Assembly: GCF_040289485.1 (NCBI RefSeq)
Contig: NZ_PSLG01000035.1
Coordinates: forward strand, 1 to 22,374
Length of the DNA stretch: 22,374 nt
Direction of reading: 5' to 3'
DNA from: Thermoflexus sp040289485
GTDB taxonomy: Bacteria; Chloroflexota; Anaerolineae; Thermoflexales; Thermoflexaceae
The notes under the pieces are model-generated. The model searched no databases, had not been told where the DNA came from, and worked only from the letters and a program-made list of their open reading frames with translations. The stretch's first letter is position 1; each line of letters opens with the position of its first letter. This document shows, piece after piece, positions 7,618 to 15,769 of this stretch. The position numbers were made by a program, and so were the translations under genes.

Positions 7618-7651
7618 CGGCGGCGTCCTGCCGCCGATTGCGCCGCAGGAC
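7618..7651 (-). terminator. Overlapping hairpins after the glycan cluster
   Basis: Directly after the stop of the GT4 gene, two mutually exclusive stems are possible: GTCCTGC (7625-7631) with GCAGGAC (7645-7651), and CGGCGGC (7618-7624) with GCCGCCG (7630-7636) around a 5-base loop. The downstream minus strand is only mildly T-rich. A terminator for the glycan cluster is plausible by position. Bases 7545-7617 show nothing else. Confidence 0.4.
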
Positions 7652-8770
7652 CTATGAGAGGACCTCCCGGTAGAAGGCGGCCGTCTGTTCGGCCACCCGC
7701 TCCTGGGTATAGAGGGCCAACGCCCGCGCGTAGCCCCGCTCGGCCAGTTCCTGACGCAAGGCCGCATCCGCCATCAGCCGGCGCAAGGCTTCCGCCAGGG
7801 CCGCCACGTCCCCCTCCGGGAAAAGCCAGCCGGCCTCCCCCACCACCTCCGGGATGGCCCCGGAGGCCGCGCCGATCACCGGCACCCGGCAGGCCATCGC
7901 CTCCACCAGGATCCGCCCGAACTGCTCCTTCCAGACCGGGGTGCTCCGGGAGGGGAGCACCACCACATCCACCTGGGCCAGGAACGCCGGGAGGGCCTCC
8001 GGCGCGGCCGGCGGCAGCCAGCGCACCCGATCCGCGATCCCCAGCCGGGCCGCCAAGGCCTCCAGCCGCGGCCGCTCAGGGCCCGCCCCCATCAACCAGA
8101 GTTGCGCCCGCGCCTCCAGCCGGGCGACCGCGGCGAGCAGCAGATCCAACCCTTTCTCCGGCACGAAACGGCCCGCATAAGCCACAACAAAGGCCTCCCC
8201 CGACCGTGAGGCCGCCATCGGCCGGAAGATCCGGGTGTCCACGCCGATGGGGGGGATCACCGCCGTCCGCCCGGCGTAGCCCAGCGCCCGCAGCACGGAG
8301 ACGGCCTCCCGGTTGGCGCAAAGGATGGCATCGGCGCCGCCCAGCGTCCAGCGGAGCACCTGGCGGACATGCCACCCTTTCGGGCGGTCAACGTTCTGCC
8401 AAGTGTGCAGAACGAGCCGCGCCCGCGGGGCGAACAGACGGCGGGCCAGGACGATCTGTAGGGCCGCCAGGCTGTCGGGCTCCTCCTCCGCATGGATCAG
8501 ATGGGGCTGCACCGCCCGCATGGCGAAGGTCAGGGTCCCGTAAAGGGCCCGATGGGGATCGTCGGGGCGCCCGACCATGGGCACCGTCCACACCCGGACG
8601 CCTGGGATCTGGGGCTGTACCACCGCCGCCCCGTAGAGATCCCGCCAGCAAGCTGGCCGGACCGCCCCGAGGGCCAGGTCGGGCTGCGCCGCCAACTGTT
8701 CCACCTTCCTCTCCATCGACGGCGAACGATAGCGGGCGATGTGCAGCACGCGGATCACGCCGGGCGGCAT
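7652..8770 (-). CDS. Glycosyltransferase family 4 protein
   Basis: A 372-residue GT-B glycosyltransferase. The C-terminal donor-binding domain is clear: VAYAGRFVPEKGLDLL (196-211), the EX7E motif formed by Glu282 and Glu290 in EQFGRILVEAM, and GAIPEVVGEAGWLF (304-317). Such retaining enzymes move a sugar from a nucleotide-sugar to a lipid- or protein-linked acceptor at the cytoplasmic membrane face. The ATG at 8770 has GGAGG seven bases upstream. A GTG at 8758, four-base-overlapping the upstream stop, is an alternative that would drop four residues. A much longer in-frame extension upstream is the methyltransferase gene read in another frame. It is the last gene of the glycan cluster and overlaps the methyltransferase gene by 16 bases. 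Donor and acceptor are unknown. Confidence 0.9.
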   Translation of the reverse strand: MPPGVIRVLHIARYRSPSMERKVEQLAAQPDLALGAVRPACWRDLYGAAVVQPQIPGVRVWTVPMVGRPDDPHRALYGTLTFAMRAVQPHLIHAEEEPDSLAALQIVLARRLFAPRARLVLHTWQNVDRPKGWHVRQVLRWTLGGADAILCANREAVSVLRALGYAGRTAVIPPIGVDTRIFRPMAASRSGEAFVVAYAGRFVPEKGLDLLLAAVARLEARAQLWLMGAGPERPRLEALAARLGIADRVRWLPPAAPEALPAFLAQVDVVVLPSRSTPVWKEQFGRILVEAMACRVPVIGAASGAIPEVVGEAGWLFPEGDVAALAEALRRLMADAALRQELAERGYARALALYTQERVAEQTAAFYREVLS

Positions 8771-9663
8771 GCCAACGCCTCCAGGGTGGCGAAGACATCT
8801 TCCGAGGAACCTCCTGCCCGCCACCAGACCCCGCCGATCTGGCGGGCTGCCCACCAGAGGCCCCGGGCCAAGATCCACGGACGGGCGCTCCCGTCCGCCA
8901 GGCGCCGTTCCAGCGGCGCGGTCAGGCGCTGAAGGGCCTTCGGCAGGGGCGGCAGGAACCCCACCTTCCGGATCCAACAAGGGGCAAAGCCGGCGCGCTG
9001 GAGGGCCAACCGCAAGGCCTCGGCCGTAAAAAGGACCAGGTGCGCGGGGGGACGGTAGCCCCGCCACCGCTCCGGCGACCGCACGGCCTGCCAGTGGCCA
9101 GCGTTGGGGGTCGAGAGCATCAGCACGCCTCCTGGCCGCAGCCGCTCCCAAAGCCCCCGCATGGCCGCCACAGGATCCGGGAGGTGCTCCAACACCTCCC
9201 ACATGGTGATGGCGTCGAAGAGGAGGGCTGGAAGCTCGTCCAGGGATCGGGCCACCGGGACCCCCAGCCGTCGGGCCACGGCCGCAGCCATCGCCGGGGA
9301 GGGCTCCACTCCAGCGACGGCCCAGCCATCCGCCCGCGCCAGTTCCAGAAAGTAGCCATCGGCACACCCCACGTCCAGCAGCCAGCCCCGCCCCGGCCGT
9401 TGGGCGTCCAGGGCCCGCAACCGCCTCCGGAAGTGAGGGGCCAGCGCCCGATGCATCGCCGCGTAGTCCCGATAGCCCAGGTCCTCATCCCCCGCGAAAT
9501 ACGCCGGATCCTCGTAGATCGCCGCGATCTCAGCCGCCGTCGGCATCGGGGAGACGTAGACTGCCCCGCAGACCCCGCAGCGCACGTATCGATAGCCGCC
9601 GCGAGCGATCACCAGACGCCCCTCGGGGGCTTCACAAATCGGGCAGGAAGCGTTTCCCTTCAC
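8755..9663 (-). CDS. Zinc-ribbon class I SAM-dependent methyltransferase
   Basis: A 302-residue methyltransferase with an N-terminal four-cysteine ribbon (Cys7, Cys10, Cys29, Cys32), followed by a Rossmann-type SAM domain: motif I LLDVGCADGYFLE (95-107), acidic GVEPS (118-122) and a later FDAITMWEVLEHL segment. This layout is common in surface-polysaccharide loci, where such enzymes modify sugars or glycan ends. The GTG at 9663 is chosen because it overlaps the preceding stop as GTGA, has GGAGG eight bases upstream, and puts the first cysteine pair near the N-terminus. An upstream ATG at 9702 would overlap the previous gene by 43 bases. The position between two glycosyltransferases supports glycan O-methylation, though C- or N-methylation cannot be excluded. 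Confidence 0.87.
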   Translation of the reverse strand: MKGNASCPICEAPEGRLVIARGGYRYVRCGVCGAVYVSPMPTAAEIAAIYEDPAYFAGDEDLGYRDYAAMHRALAPHFRRRLRALDAQRPGRGWLLDVGCADGYFLELARADGWAVAGVEPSPAMAAAVARRLGVPVARSLDELPALLFDAITMWEVLEHLPDPVAAMRGLWERLRPGGVLMLSTPNAGHWQAVRSPERWRGYRPPAHLVLFTAEALRLALQRAGFAPCWIRKVGFLPPLPKALQRLTAPLERRLADGSARPWILARGLWWAARQIGGVWWRAGGSSEDVFATLEALACRPA

Positions 9664-10730
9664 AGCAACAACCTCCGAAGCAGCGCCGGCAGCACCGCCC
9701 ACATCCGTCGGAGGGGATTCCAGCCCGCAGCCGCCGCCTCGTCGAGCAAGGCCTCCACCATGTGCAGATGGATGTAAACGGAGCGCCGGGCGGCACGCCG
9801 CGCCGCCGGACCCGCCTGGCGCATCGGTGCCGCCCGACGGAAGGCGGCATCGGTCGCCGCGGCGATCAGCCGAGCGGCTCGATGGAGGTAGGTGTGCTCG
9901 GCCAGGACCCGCCGTTGGCCAGCCCGGGCGATGGCCTCGCGCTCCGCATCATGGCGCAAATAATAAGCGATCTTTTCCATAAGGTCCGCGTCGTCCCGAT
10001 AGACCACAATCTCTTTGCCGATCTCGAACAGTTCCTCCAGCCCGTTGGCCACCGCGTCGGTCAGCACCAAGGCCCCGCATGCCGCCCCTTCGAAGATGCG
10101 CATGGTCACATCCCCCGCGATGCTACAGTTGAAGACGATCCGCGATTGGCTGTAGACACGCCCGACCTCCTCCGGGGTGTAAGGACGATAGAAGTCGTTG
10201 GTGTGGAAGCGCGCCGCGATCTGTTTCAGGCGGCGCGCCCGGGGCGTGCGCCGGTGGGCCCGGGCGATGTTGCCCACAAAGCCCACCTCGTAGATGCGAG
10301 GCAGGCCGTGGTCCCGATGGACGTCGAGCGCGGCCGCCAGGGGCAGCCAGTAGACCTGGTCGTGCCCCACAGCCCGCCGGAAACGGTCCAGATGGTCCTT
10401 CTGGGCGATGAAGACGGCGTCGAAGAAGCGTGCGGCCGCCTCCCGCCATCGCCCCAGATGGACATCGATCAAATAGCAGGCCGTGGGGATGGGCAAATCC
10501 TCAATCCCCGGCGGGAAATAGCGGCCCGCCGGATCGATCCAGAGATAGAGGTCCGGCGGCTGAGGGAGCGCGGCCACGATCTCGGGCACAGGGACCGTCT
10601 GGTCGTAGCCCGGGCGGGGCCCGGCCGGCAGCCCCACATAGGTCACCGTGTGCCCCAGCGCCCGCAACGCCCGCTCCAGATGGTAGCCGGCCGCCGTGGG
10701 GAACCAGCGGTAACCGATGGCGATGTGCAT
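9660..10730 (-). CDS. CgeB-like GT-B glycosyltransferase
   Basis: A 356-residue protein starting directly with the first Rossmann strand (MHIAIGYRWFPTAAGYHLER). The donor-side region FNCSIAGDVTMRIFEGAACG (200-219) and LVLTDAVANGLEELF match the Glyco_trans_1_2/CgeB-like group, proteins related to Bacillus spore-coat CgeB and to many exopolysaccharide transferases. Of two adjacent ATGs, 10730 is preferred because the GGAGG site then has a four-base gap instead of one. The last 60 or so residues are alanine- and arginine-rich and not recognised. The gene overlaps the methyltransferase start by four bases and lies 51 bases after the flippase gene. It probably adds a sugar to the glycan exported by that flippase; its substrates are not predictable. 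Confidence 0.82.
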   Translation of the reverse strand: MHIAIGYRWFPTAAGYHLERALRALGHTVTYVGLPAGPRPGYDQTVPVPEIVAALPQPPDLYLWIDPAGRYFPPGIEDLPIPTACYLIDVHLGRWREAAARFFDAVFIAQKDHLDRFRRAVGHDQVYWLPLAAALDVHRDHGLPRIYEVGFVGNIARAHRRTPRARRLKQIAARFHTNDFYRPYTPEEVGRVYSQSRIVFNCSIAGDVTMRIFEGAACGALVLTDAVANGLEELFEIGKEIVVYRDDADLMEKIAYYLRHDAEREAIARAGQRRVLAEHTYLHRAARLIAAATDAAFRRAAPMRQAGPAARRAARRSVYIHLHMVEALLDEAAAAGWNPLRRMWAVLPALLRRLLL

Positions 10731-10781
10731 CATCCCTCCCGAGGACGACGCCCCGGGTGCCAAAGGGGCAGACCCCGCCCA

Positions 10782-12287
10782 TTAACCTCCGGAGCTGCGC
10801 AGCCAGCGCCACAGCGCACCCGCCGATCGCGGCAGCGGGCGGGGCAGCAAGACCGCATGAACCCCCCCATAGGCCCCCGCCACCCATAGCCCCAGGAGCC
10901 CGACCCGGATCAGCGGGGGAAGAGCTTCCACAAATGCAGCCCGGGACCCCGCCAGTCCGCCGGCGAGGGTGAAGAGCGCCGCCAGAAGCGGAACCCCCCA
11001 CGCCCGGTCGAACCGCAGGCCGATCTCCCGGCGCAGGATCCGATAGGCCCCCACCAGGCCTACCAGAAAGGCCAGCCCCACCGCCCCGCACGTCCCGATC
11101 GGCCCCCAGAGGGCCGTCATCGGCAGTCCCGCCGCCCCCAGCACCAGGACCTGAACTCCCGTCAGGAACAAACCACGCGCCGGTCGGCCGATGGCCGTGA
11201 ACAGCACAGCCGCGTTGTCCCAAACCGGCCGCATCGCCGACACCAGGGCCAACGCCCGCAGCAACGGCGCCGCCGGCAGCCACCGTTCGCCGTAGAGCCA
11301 TCGGATGAGGTCCGGCGCGGCCAGGAAGGTGAACAGCGCGATGGGCCAGGCGAGGATCAAGATCCCCCACAGCACCGCCTCTGCCGCCCGCCGCAGCCGC
11401 TCCCCATCGCCTTGCACCCGGGCGTAAGTATAGAAGGCCGGCCGTGCGAGCATGGTGTTGAGCAGGGTGCTCGGCCACTGGGCGATCCGATACGCCCGAT
11501 CGTAGAACCCTAGCGCCGTCACCCCCACCAACGTCCCGATCAGGAAATTGTCCAATTGGGAGAGCAACATCGCCGCCAGGGCCGCCGCCCCCACGGTCAG
11601 CCCAAATCCCAGGAACCGTCGGGCCAGGGCCTGATCGAACCGCCAGGGCCGTCCCCACAGGTCTGGCAACTGCCAGCGCGCGATCGCCCACGCCCCCAGC
11701 GCCAACAGGGCGCTGTAGACCAGGTTCTGGGCCACCAGGCTCCAGACGCCGCCGCCGTGGAGGGCCAACCAGAAGGCCGGCCCGTAAGAGAGGGGGAAAA
11801 CCACCGCCTGCCACAGGCTGATCGGCCCGAAACGCAACTCCCGATCCAGCATCGTCCCGGCGATGCTCCCCAGGCTCTCCAGGGCGGCGGCCAGCGCCAA
11901 AACCAGGGCCACCTGCACCACCTCCACCGCGTAACCCAGGGAAACCAGGATGGGAGCCGCGAGGAACGTCAAGAGCAGCCCGCCCAGGATCAGGGCGAGA
12001 TCCAGCAGCCAGAAGGTGCCGAGGGCCTCGGGGGAAAGCGCCGGATGCTGCCCGAAGGCCTGGCGGACCCCCACCTTGATCTCCAGGCGCAGCAACTGGG
12101 CGAAGAACATCCCCAGGGCGAAAGCCCCGAAGGCCTCCGGGCTCAGCAGGCGGGTGAGCAGGATGCCGGCCCCGAAGCCGAAGACGATGGTCCAGTAGGC
12201 GCTCAACGCCACCCACAGCCCGCCGCGCACCGCCCGGCGGGCCAGCAGGACCTCCTCCGAAGGGGCGGATGGACCCTGGGGGGGCAT
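10782..12287 (-). CDS. Oligosaccharide flippase family protein (Wzx-like)
   Basis: A 501-residue polytopic membrane protein of the MATE/Wzx superfamily, with repeated hydrophobic segments over the whole length, estimated at 12-14. Recognisable early features are LLTRLLSPEAFGAFALG and the FDQALARRFLGFGLTV half-way loop that opens the second half of such transporters. These proteins flip lipid-linked oligosaccharides across the cytoplasmic membrane (family knowledge). GGGAG lies five bases before the ATG. It is the first gene of a four-gene minus-strand cluster whose other members are two glycosyltransferases and a methyltransferase, so it probably exports their product. No polymerase, chain-length regulator or O-antigen ligase is in view; these may lie elsewhere, or the unit may build a short glycan. 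Confidence 0.88.
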   Translation of the reverse strand: MPPQGPSAPSEEVLLARRAVRGGLWVALSAYWTIVFGFGAGILLTRLLSPEAFGAFALGMFFAQLLRLEIKVGVRQAFGQHPALSPEALGTFWLLDLALILGGLLLTFLAAPILVSLGYAVEVVQVALVLALAAALESLGSIAGTMLDRELRFGPISLWQAVVFPLSYGPAFWLALHGGGVWSLVAQNLVYSALLALGAWAIARWQLPDLWGRPWRFDQALARRFLGFGLTVGAAALAAMLLSQLDNFLIGTLVGVTALGFYDRAYRIAQWPSTLLNTMLARPAFYTYARVQGDGERLRRAAEAVLWGILILAWPIALFTFLAAPDLIRWLYGERWLPAAPLLRALALVSAMRPVWDNAAVLFTAIGRPARGLFLTGVQVLVLGAAGLPMTALWGPIGTCGAVGLAFLVGLVGAYRILRREIGLRFDRAWGVPLLAALFTLAGGLAGSRAAFVEALPPLIRVGLLGLWVAGAYGGVHAVLLPRPLPRSAGALWRWLRSSGG

Positions 12288-12322
12288 TGACGCTCCCGGT
12301 CACGGGTCGGCTTCCCGATCGG

Positions 12323-12352
12323 ATAGCATGCCGGGAAACGGCGGGTTGTCAA
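12323..12352 (-). promoter_or_regulatory. Candidate promoter of the glycan cluster
   Basis: On the minus strand a perfect TTGACA (12352-12347) is followed after 18 bases by TGCTAT (12328-12323). The -10 box is poor. A TTGACA by chance is uncommon in such GC-rich DNA, and the position, about 35 bases upstream of the flippase start, fits. Confidence 0.42.
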
Positions 12353-12364
12353 CCGCGAGGGCCT

Positions 12365-13165
12365 TCATCGTCCGGGCCGGAGGGGTCGAGGGCGCTCCGG
12401 AGAGGGCCCCGGCGGGGACCGCCGGGGCAACTTCGAGAGGATCTCCTGGGCCCGATGGGCCCGCTCCAGGGCCCGCTGCAGGGCCGGGCGGGCAGCCGGA
12501 GGCGCCTGCTCGGCTAGGGCCTCCAGGATCGCCCGATGTCGGGCAACCGCCGCCAACGCCCGCTCCCGCAAGAGCGGGTGTTCGGGATGCCGCTCCGCCA
12601 GCCGGGCCAGGCGGATCAACAGCAGCGCAGAACGATCGAGGGCGGCGGGATGCGCCCCTCGACCCTGGCGCTGCAAGGCCTCCAGTTCGAGGGAGCGACG
12701 CTCGATCTGGCGCATCAGCACCGGCGTCGGATCCCCCCACCGTTCCGCCCAGGCCAGTTCGGCGGATTCCGCCAACAACTTGACGCCGTAAAGCGGATCC
12801 CCGGGGAGGCTGGCCTCCGCCGCCCGCACCCACAGGGCGCCCCCGCCGAAGAGCAGGGCGAGCAACAGCCCGACCGTCAGCAAGGCGGAGACCCAGCCCC
12901 GCCGTCCCCCCATCGCGCGGGAGGTCGCCGGCACCCCCCGATGCCGGGCCGCCGCCACCACCCGGGCGCGGCCCCGGCGGACAGCCTCTGGGCGCGGCGG
13001 GGGGAGATCGACCGTCCGCAAACGCGACGCCGTCTCCAGCAAAGGCCGGAGGCGGTCGGCGTAAGCCGGGTAGCGAGCGGCCAGCGCCTCCGGATCGCCC
13101 GCGCCCCTCCGCAGGGCCTCCAGGCACTGCTCCAGGGCTTCCTCGAAAGAGGGCTCGCGCTTCAT
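12365..13165 (-). CDS. Membrane-anchored DUF5667 protein, putative anti-sigma factor
   Basis: A 266-residue protein. The N-terminal cytoplasmic part (1-90) has an acidic helical segment, then ALAARYPAYADRLRPLLETA, a pattern I know from proteins paired with ECF sigma genes in actinobacteria and Chloroflexota. One transmembrane helix is at about 92-114. The outer part begins ASLPGDPLYGVKLLAESAEL (118-137), the hallmark of DUF5667, followed by helical Arg/Glu/Ala-rich sequence and a Pro/Arg-rich tail. The ATG overlaps the sigma-factor stop as ATGA, which argues for stoichiometric, coupled production. A role holding the sigma factor at the membrane until an external signal arrives is inferred from layout and pairing; no zinc-finger anti-sigma motif is seen. 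Confidence 0.8.
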   Translation of the reverse strand: MKREPSFEEALEQCLEALRRGAGDPEALAARYPAYADRLRPLLETASRLRTVDLPPPRPEAVRRGRARVVAAARHRGVPATSRAMGGRRGWVSALLTVGLLLALLFGGGALWVRAAEASLPGDPLYGVKLLAESAELAWAERWGDPTPVLMRQIERRSLELEALQRQGRGAHPAALDRSALLLIRLARLAERHPEHPLLRERALAAVARHRAILEALAEQAPPAARPALQRALERAHRAQEILSKLPRRSPPGPSPERPRPLRPGR

Positions 13166-13758
13166 TCGCATCCCAACCGCTCCATCCACCGGCGCAAGGC
13201 CGCCAGGGCCCGGTGCTGGAGGGCCTTGACGGCGTTGGGTGTCTTCCCCATCAGGGCCGCGGTCTCCTCCACCGAACGCCCTTCGAAGAACCGGTGCAAG
13301 ATCACCTCCTGCTGTTCTGTCGTCAGCCGGCGCAACGCGGCCCAAAGGCATTCATGCCGTGCCTGTTCCTCCAGATGGTCGATGAAGGCCTCCACCCCGG
13401 GCCCCCGCTCTGGATCCTCCGGCAGCGCCCCGGGGGCGCGGGGCTGCGCCCGGTAGTGGTCCGTCAGCAGATGGCGGGCGATGGTGTAGAGCCAGGCAAG
13501 GAACGGACGGCCTTGGGCGCGGTAGCGGGGCAGATGCGCCACCATCCGCACGAACACCTCGGCAGCCAGATCCTCCGCGGTCCCTTGATCCGCCACCCGG
13601 ATCCGGAAATAGCGGTAGATCGACGGGTAATAACGGTCGTAGAGCCACCCCACCGCCTCCGGGTCGCCCGTTTGCGCCCGCCGGAGGATCGCCGCCTCAT
13701 CGGCCCCCGACAGGCCATGCGCCTCCTCTCGTCCCACCCACGGGTGTTCCGTGTCCAT
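13162..13758 (-). CDS. ECF-type RNA polymerase sigma factor
   Basis: A 198-residue sigma-70-family factor of extracytoplasmic-function type. Region 2 (about 33-104) includes LYDRYYPSIYRYF, DLAAEVFVRMV and the FLAWLYTIARHLLTDHYR core-binding and -10 recognition helix. Region 4 (about 141-194) includes LTTEQQEVILHRFFEGRSVE and a helix-turn-helix GKTPNAVKALQHRALAALRR. Regions 1 and 3 are absent, as expected. No Shine-Dalgarno sequence is visible before the ATG; either translation is from a short or leaderless mRNA or the start is elsewhere, but the next in-frame starts also lack one. It is cotranscribed with the overlapping DUF5667 gene, its likely regulator. It is divergent from ferritin, which may or may not be a target. 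Confidence 0.93.
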   Translation of the reverse strand: MDTEHPWVGREEAHGLSGADEAAILRRAQTGDPEAVGWLYDRYYPSIYRYFRIRVADQGTAEDLAAEVFVRMVAHLPRYRAQGRPFLAWLYTIARHLLTDHYRAQPRAPGALPEDPERGPGVEAFIDHLEEQARHECLWAALRRLTTEQQEVILHRFFEGRSVEETAALMGKTPNAVKALQHRALAALRRWMERLGCE

Positions 13759-13855
13759 CTGCGGAGTTTAACGGGGCGCCCCCATCTCGGTTACGCAGGA
13801 GCAGACCCCACGATCCTATTTTGTCCCCGAGCCTCCAGCTCGGCGACCCGGAGGA

Positions 13856-13884
13856 TTGACAGAACCGACCTGTCCCAGTAGCCT
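13856..13884 (+). promoter_or_regulatory. Candidate ferritin promoter
   Basis: A perfect TTGACA (13856-13861) is followed after 17 bases by TAGCCT (13879-13884), a weak -10. The transcript would start about 45 bases before the ferritin ATG. It lies in the 178-base divergent gap between the sigma-factor and ferritin genes. Confidence 0.5.
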
Positions 13885-13888
13885 GGGA
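13873..13888. promoter_or_regulatory. Short inverted repeat over the ferritin -10 box
   Basis: TCCCAG (13873-13878) and CTGGGA (13883-13888) form a perfect 6-bp inverted repeat with a 4-base spacer that covers the proposed -10 box. It could be an operator or simply a small hairpin. It does not resemble a Fur box. Confidence 0.35.
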
Positions 13889-13936
13889 AGGCAAGCGGAC
13901 GCGCGCCTGTCCATCTCCCTATCCAGGAGGCCTCCC

Positions 13937-14434
13937 ATGGCGATGAGCCCTGCCCTCCGTGACGCGCTCAACGAGCAGATCCGCCACGAACTGGATTCGG
14001 CCTATCTTTACCTCTCGATGGCCGCCTACTTCGAGGCCCTGAACCTCCCAGGCTTCGCCCGCTGGATGCGGGTCCAGGCTCGGGAGGAACTGAGCCACGC
14101 CATGAAGTTTTTCGATCACCTCTGCGATCGGGGCGAGCGGGTGGTGTTGCAGGCCCTGGCGCAGCCCCCCGCGGATTTCGCTTCCCCCCGAGCAGCCTTC
14201 GAGCAGGCCCTGGCCCACGAGCGGTGGATCACCGGGCGGATCCGCGGGCTCTACGAACTGGCGGTCCGCGAGAACGAGCCCTCCAGCCTGCCCCTGCTCC
14301 AATGGTTCCTGGAGGAACAGATCGAGGAAGAGCGGAGCGTCGAGCAGATCCTCGCCCAGCTGCAGCGCATCGGCGAGGACGGCACCGGGCTGGTCCTCAT
14401 GGACCGCGAACTGGCCCGGCGGAAGTCCGAGTGA
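13937..14434 (+). CDS. Ferritin (non-haem, bacterial FtnA-like)
   Basis: A 165-residue four-helix-bundle iron-storage protein that oxidises Fe2+ and stores it in a 24-subunit shell in the cytoplasm. The ferroxidase ligands align with the bacterial ferritin pattern: Glu18, Tyr25, Glu51 with His54 (EELSH), Glu95 and Gln128 in the EEQIEEE stretch, whose Glu130 and Glu131 could make the third iron site. No haem-binding methionine typical of bacterioferritin is evident at the expected place. The ATG has AGGAGG six bases upstream; a longer frame opening at 13856 lacks a ribosome site and would start inside the promoter. It is followed after 99 bases by the sugar dehydrogenase gene. Divergent from the ECF sigma gene. 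Confidence 0.95.
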   Translation: MAMSPALRDALNEQIRHELDSAYLYLSMAAYFEALNLPGFARWMRVQAREELSHAMKFFDHLCDRGERVVLQALAQPPADFASPRAAFEQALAHERWITGRIRGLYELAVRENEPSSLPLLQWFLEEQIEEERSVEQILAQLQRIGEDGTGLVLMDRELARRKSE

Positions 14435-14533
14435 GCCCGGACGTTCCCCCGCCCTTTACCTCTTCGCATGGGTTCATGGGGCGCCTTTCCAATCCCGGAG
14501 CGGTGGGCTTCGTAGACCCCAAGGAGGTGTCCA

Positions 14534-15748
14534 ATGCGCCGATGGGCCTGCGCGATCCTGGGGATGCTCCTGCTGGCCGCCTGCGGCGGCCGAACGCCCG
14601 TCCCCTCGCCCCCGGCATCGCCCCGGGCGACGCCGACGGCCCCTGCGCCGACCGCCTCCCCAACCCCCGGCCTGCCGCCCGCAGAGACCCCGACCCCACC
14701 GGGGACACCTGTCGGAGCCTTCGTCCCCCGGGTGGAGGTTGTGGCCACGGGGCTGGAGGTGCCCTGGGCCCTCGCCTTCGCCCCCGACGGCCGGATCTTC
14801 GTCACGGAACGGCCTGGGCGCATCCGGGTCATCGAAAACGGACGGCTCCGACCGGAGCCGGTCGCCGTCCTCCCGGTGGCGGCCGTCGGCGAGGGGGGGC
14901 TGATGGGCCTGGCCCTGGATCCCCAGTTCGCCCACAACGGTTACCTTTATGTGATGTATACCTACCGGGCGGGCGGGGAGCTGCGCAACCGGATCTCGCG
15001 GCTGACCGTGCGGGGGAACACCGCCGGAGCGGAGGTGGTCCTGGTCGACGCCATCCCCGGCGCCAGCATCCACGACGGCGGGCGCCTGGCCTTCGGTCCT
15101 GACGGCAAACTCTACGCCACCACCGGCGATGCGACGCAGCGGGCCCTGGCCCAGCGCCTGGACAGCCTGGCCGGCAAGATCCTCCGCCTGAACCCGGATG
15201 GGTCCGTGCCCGCCGACAACCCCTTCCCTGGCTCCTACGTGTTCTCTTACGGACACCGCAACCCCCAGGGACTGGCGTGGCACCCCCAGACCGGCCGGCT
15301 CTACAGCACCGAGCACGGGCCGACCGGCGAGATGGGCCTGTGCTGCCTCGACGAACTCAACCTCATCCGACCGGGGGCCAACTACGGCTGGCCGGTGGTC
15401 ACCGACGCCCCGGGCGATCCCCGCTTCGTGGATCCGATCCTGCACAGCGGCCAGGAGACCTGGGCGCCGGCCGGCATGGCCTTCGTGACCGGGACGGCCC
15501 TCGCGCCGTGGGCCGGCCATCTCTTCTTCGGCGCCTTGCGCGGGCAACACCTGCACCACGTGGTCCTCAGCCCCGATGGGTCCCGCGTCGTCTTTCACGA
15601 GGCCCTGTTCCAGGGCCAGTTCGGGCGCATCCGCGAGGTCCACATGGGGCCCGACGGCTTCCTGTATTTCACCACCAGCAACCGGGACGGCCGGGGTCGA
15701 CCGGGGCCGGAGGACGACCGGATCCTCCGGATCGTGCCAGGGCCCTGA
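14534..15748 (+). CDS. PQQ-dependent sugar dehydrogenase, lipoprotein (GSDH/Asd family)
   Basis: A 404-residue exported beta-propeller. The lipobox LAAC puts the lipidated Cys at 17, followed by a Pro/Thr/Ala-rich linker (about 20-58) that would space the enzyme from the membrane. The propeller domain opens with GLEVPWALAFAPDG and carries HDGGRLAFGPDGKLY, whose His corresponds to the catalytic base of soluble glucose dehydrogenase. Further family motifs are YGHRNPQGLAW, YSTEHGP and GANYGWP. Family members oxidise aldoses to lactones using PQQ and pass electrons to an acceptor. Substrate range varies widely, so glucose is not assured. No PQQ synthesis gene is in the window. The ATG has AAGGAGGTG immediately upstream (14521-14529). 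Overlap with ferritin function is not apparent. Confidence 0.92.
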   Translation: MRRWACAILGMLLLAACGGRTPVPSPPASPRATPTAPAPTASPTPGLPPAETPTPPGTPVGAFVPRVEVVATGLEVPWALAFAPDGRIFVTERPGRIRVIENGRLRPEPVAVLPVAAVGEGGLMGLALDPQFAHNGYLYVMYTYRAGGELRNRISRLTVRGNTAGAEVVLVDAIPGASIHDGGRLAFGPDGKLYATTGDATQRALAQRLDSLAGKILRLNPDGSVPADNPFPGSYVFSYGHRNPQGLAWHPQTGRLYSTEHGPTGEMGLCCLDELNLIRPGANYGWPVVTDAPGDPRFVDPILHSGQETWAPAGMAFVTGTALAPWAGHLFFGALRGQHLHHVVLSPDGSRVVFHEALFQGQFGRIREVHMGPDGFLYFTTSNRDGRGRPGPEDDRILRIVPGP

Positions 15749-15769
15749 GGGGATCCTGCCGGGATCCCC
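15749..15769 (+). terminator. Hairpin after the sugar dehydrogenase gene
   Basis: A perfect inverted repeat with 8-bp arms GGGGATCC (15749-15756) and GGATCCCC (15762-15769) and a 5-base loop starts at the base after the stop codon. No T-run follows, so this is a weak or factor-dependent terminator at best. Confidence 0.45.

Noticed and set aside
8771..9367. N-terminal extension of the GT4 glycosyltransferase
   Set aside because: This part is methyltransferase sequence in another frame. The ATG at 8770 has a good ribosome site and starts the Rossmann fold directly.
7513..9777. Long plus-strand open frame of about 754 codons
   Set aside because: It is the antisense of the glycosyltransferase and methyltransferase genes. 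The translation is Pro/Arg/Gly-rich low-complexity with no domain, a common artefact in high-GC DNA.
10501..12303. 600-codon minus-strand frame over the flippase and the following gene
   Set aside because: A different frame of the same strand encodes a clear Wzx-like flippase and a CgeB-like transferase. This frame is Gly/Pro/Arg-rich and carries no recognisable domain.
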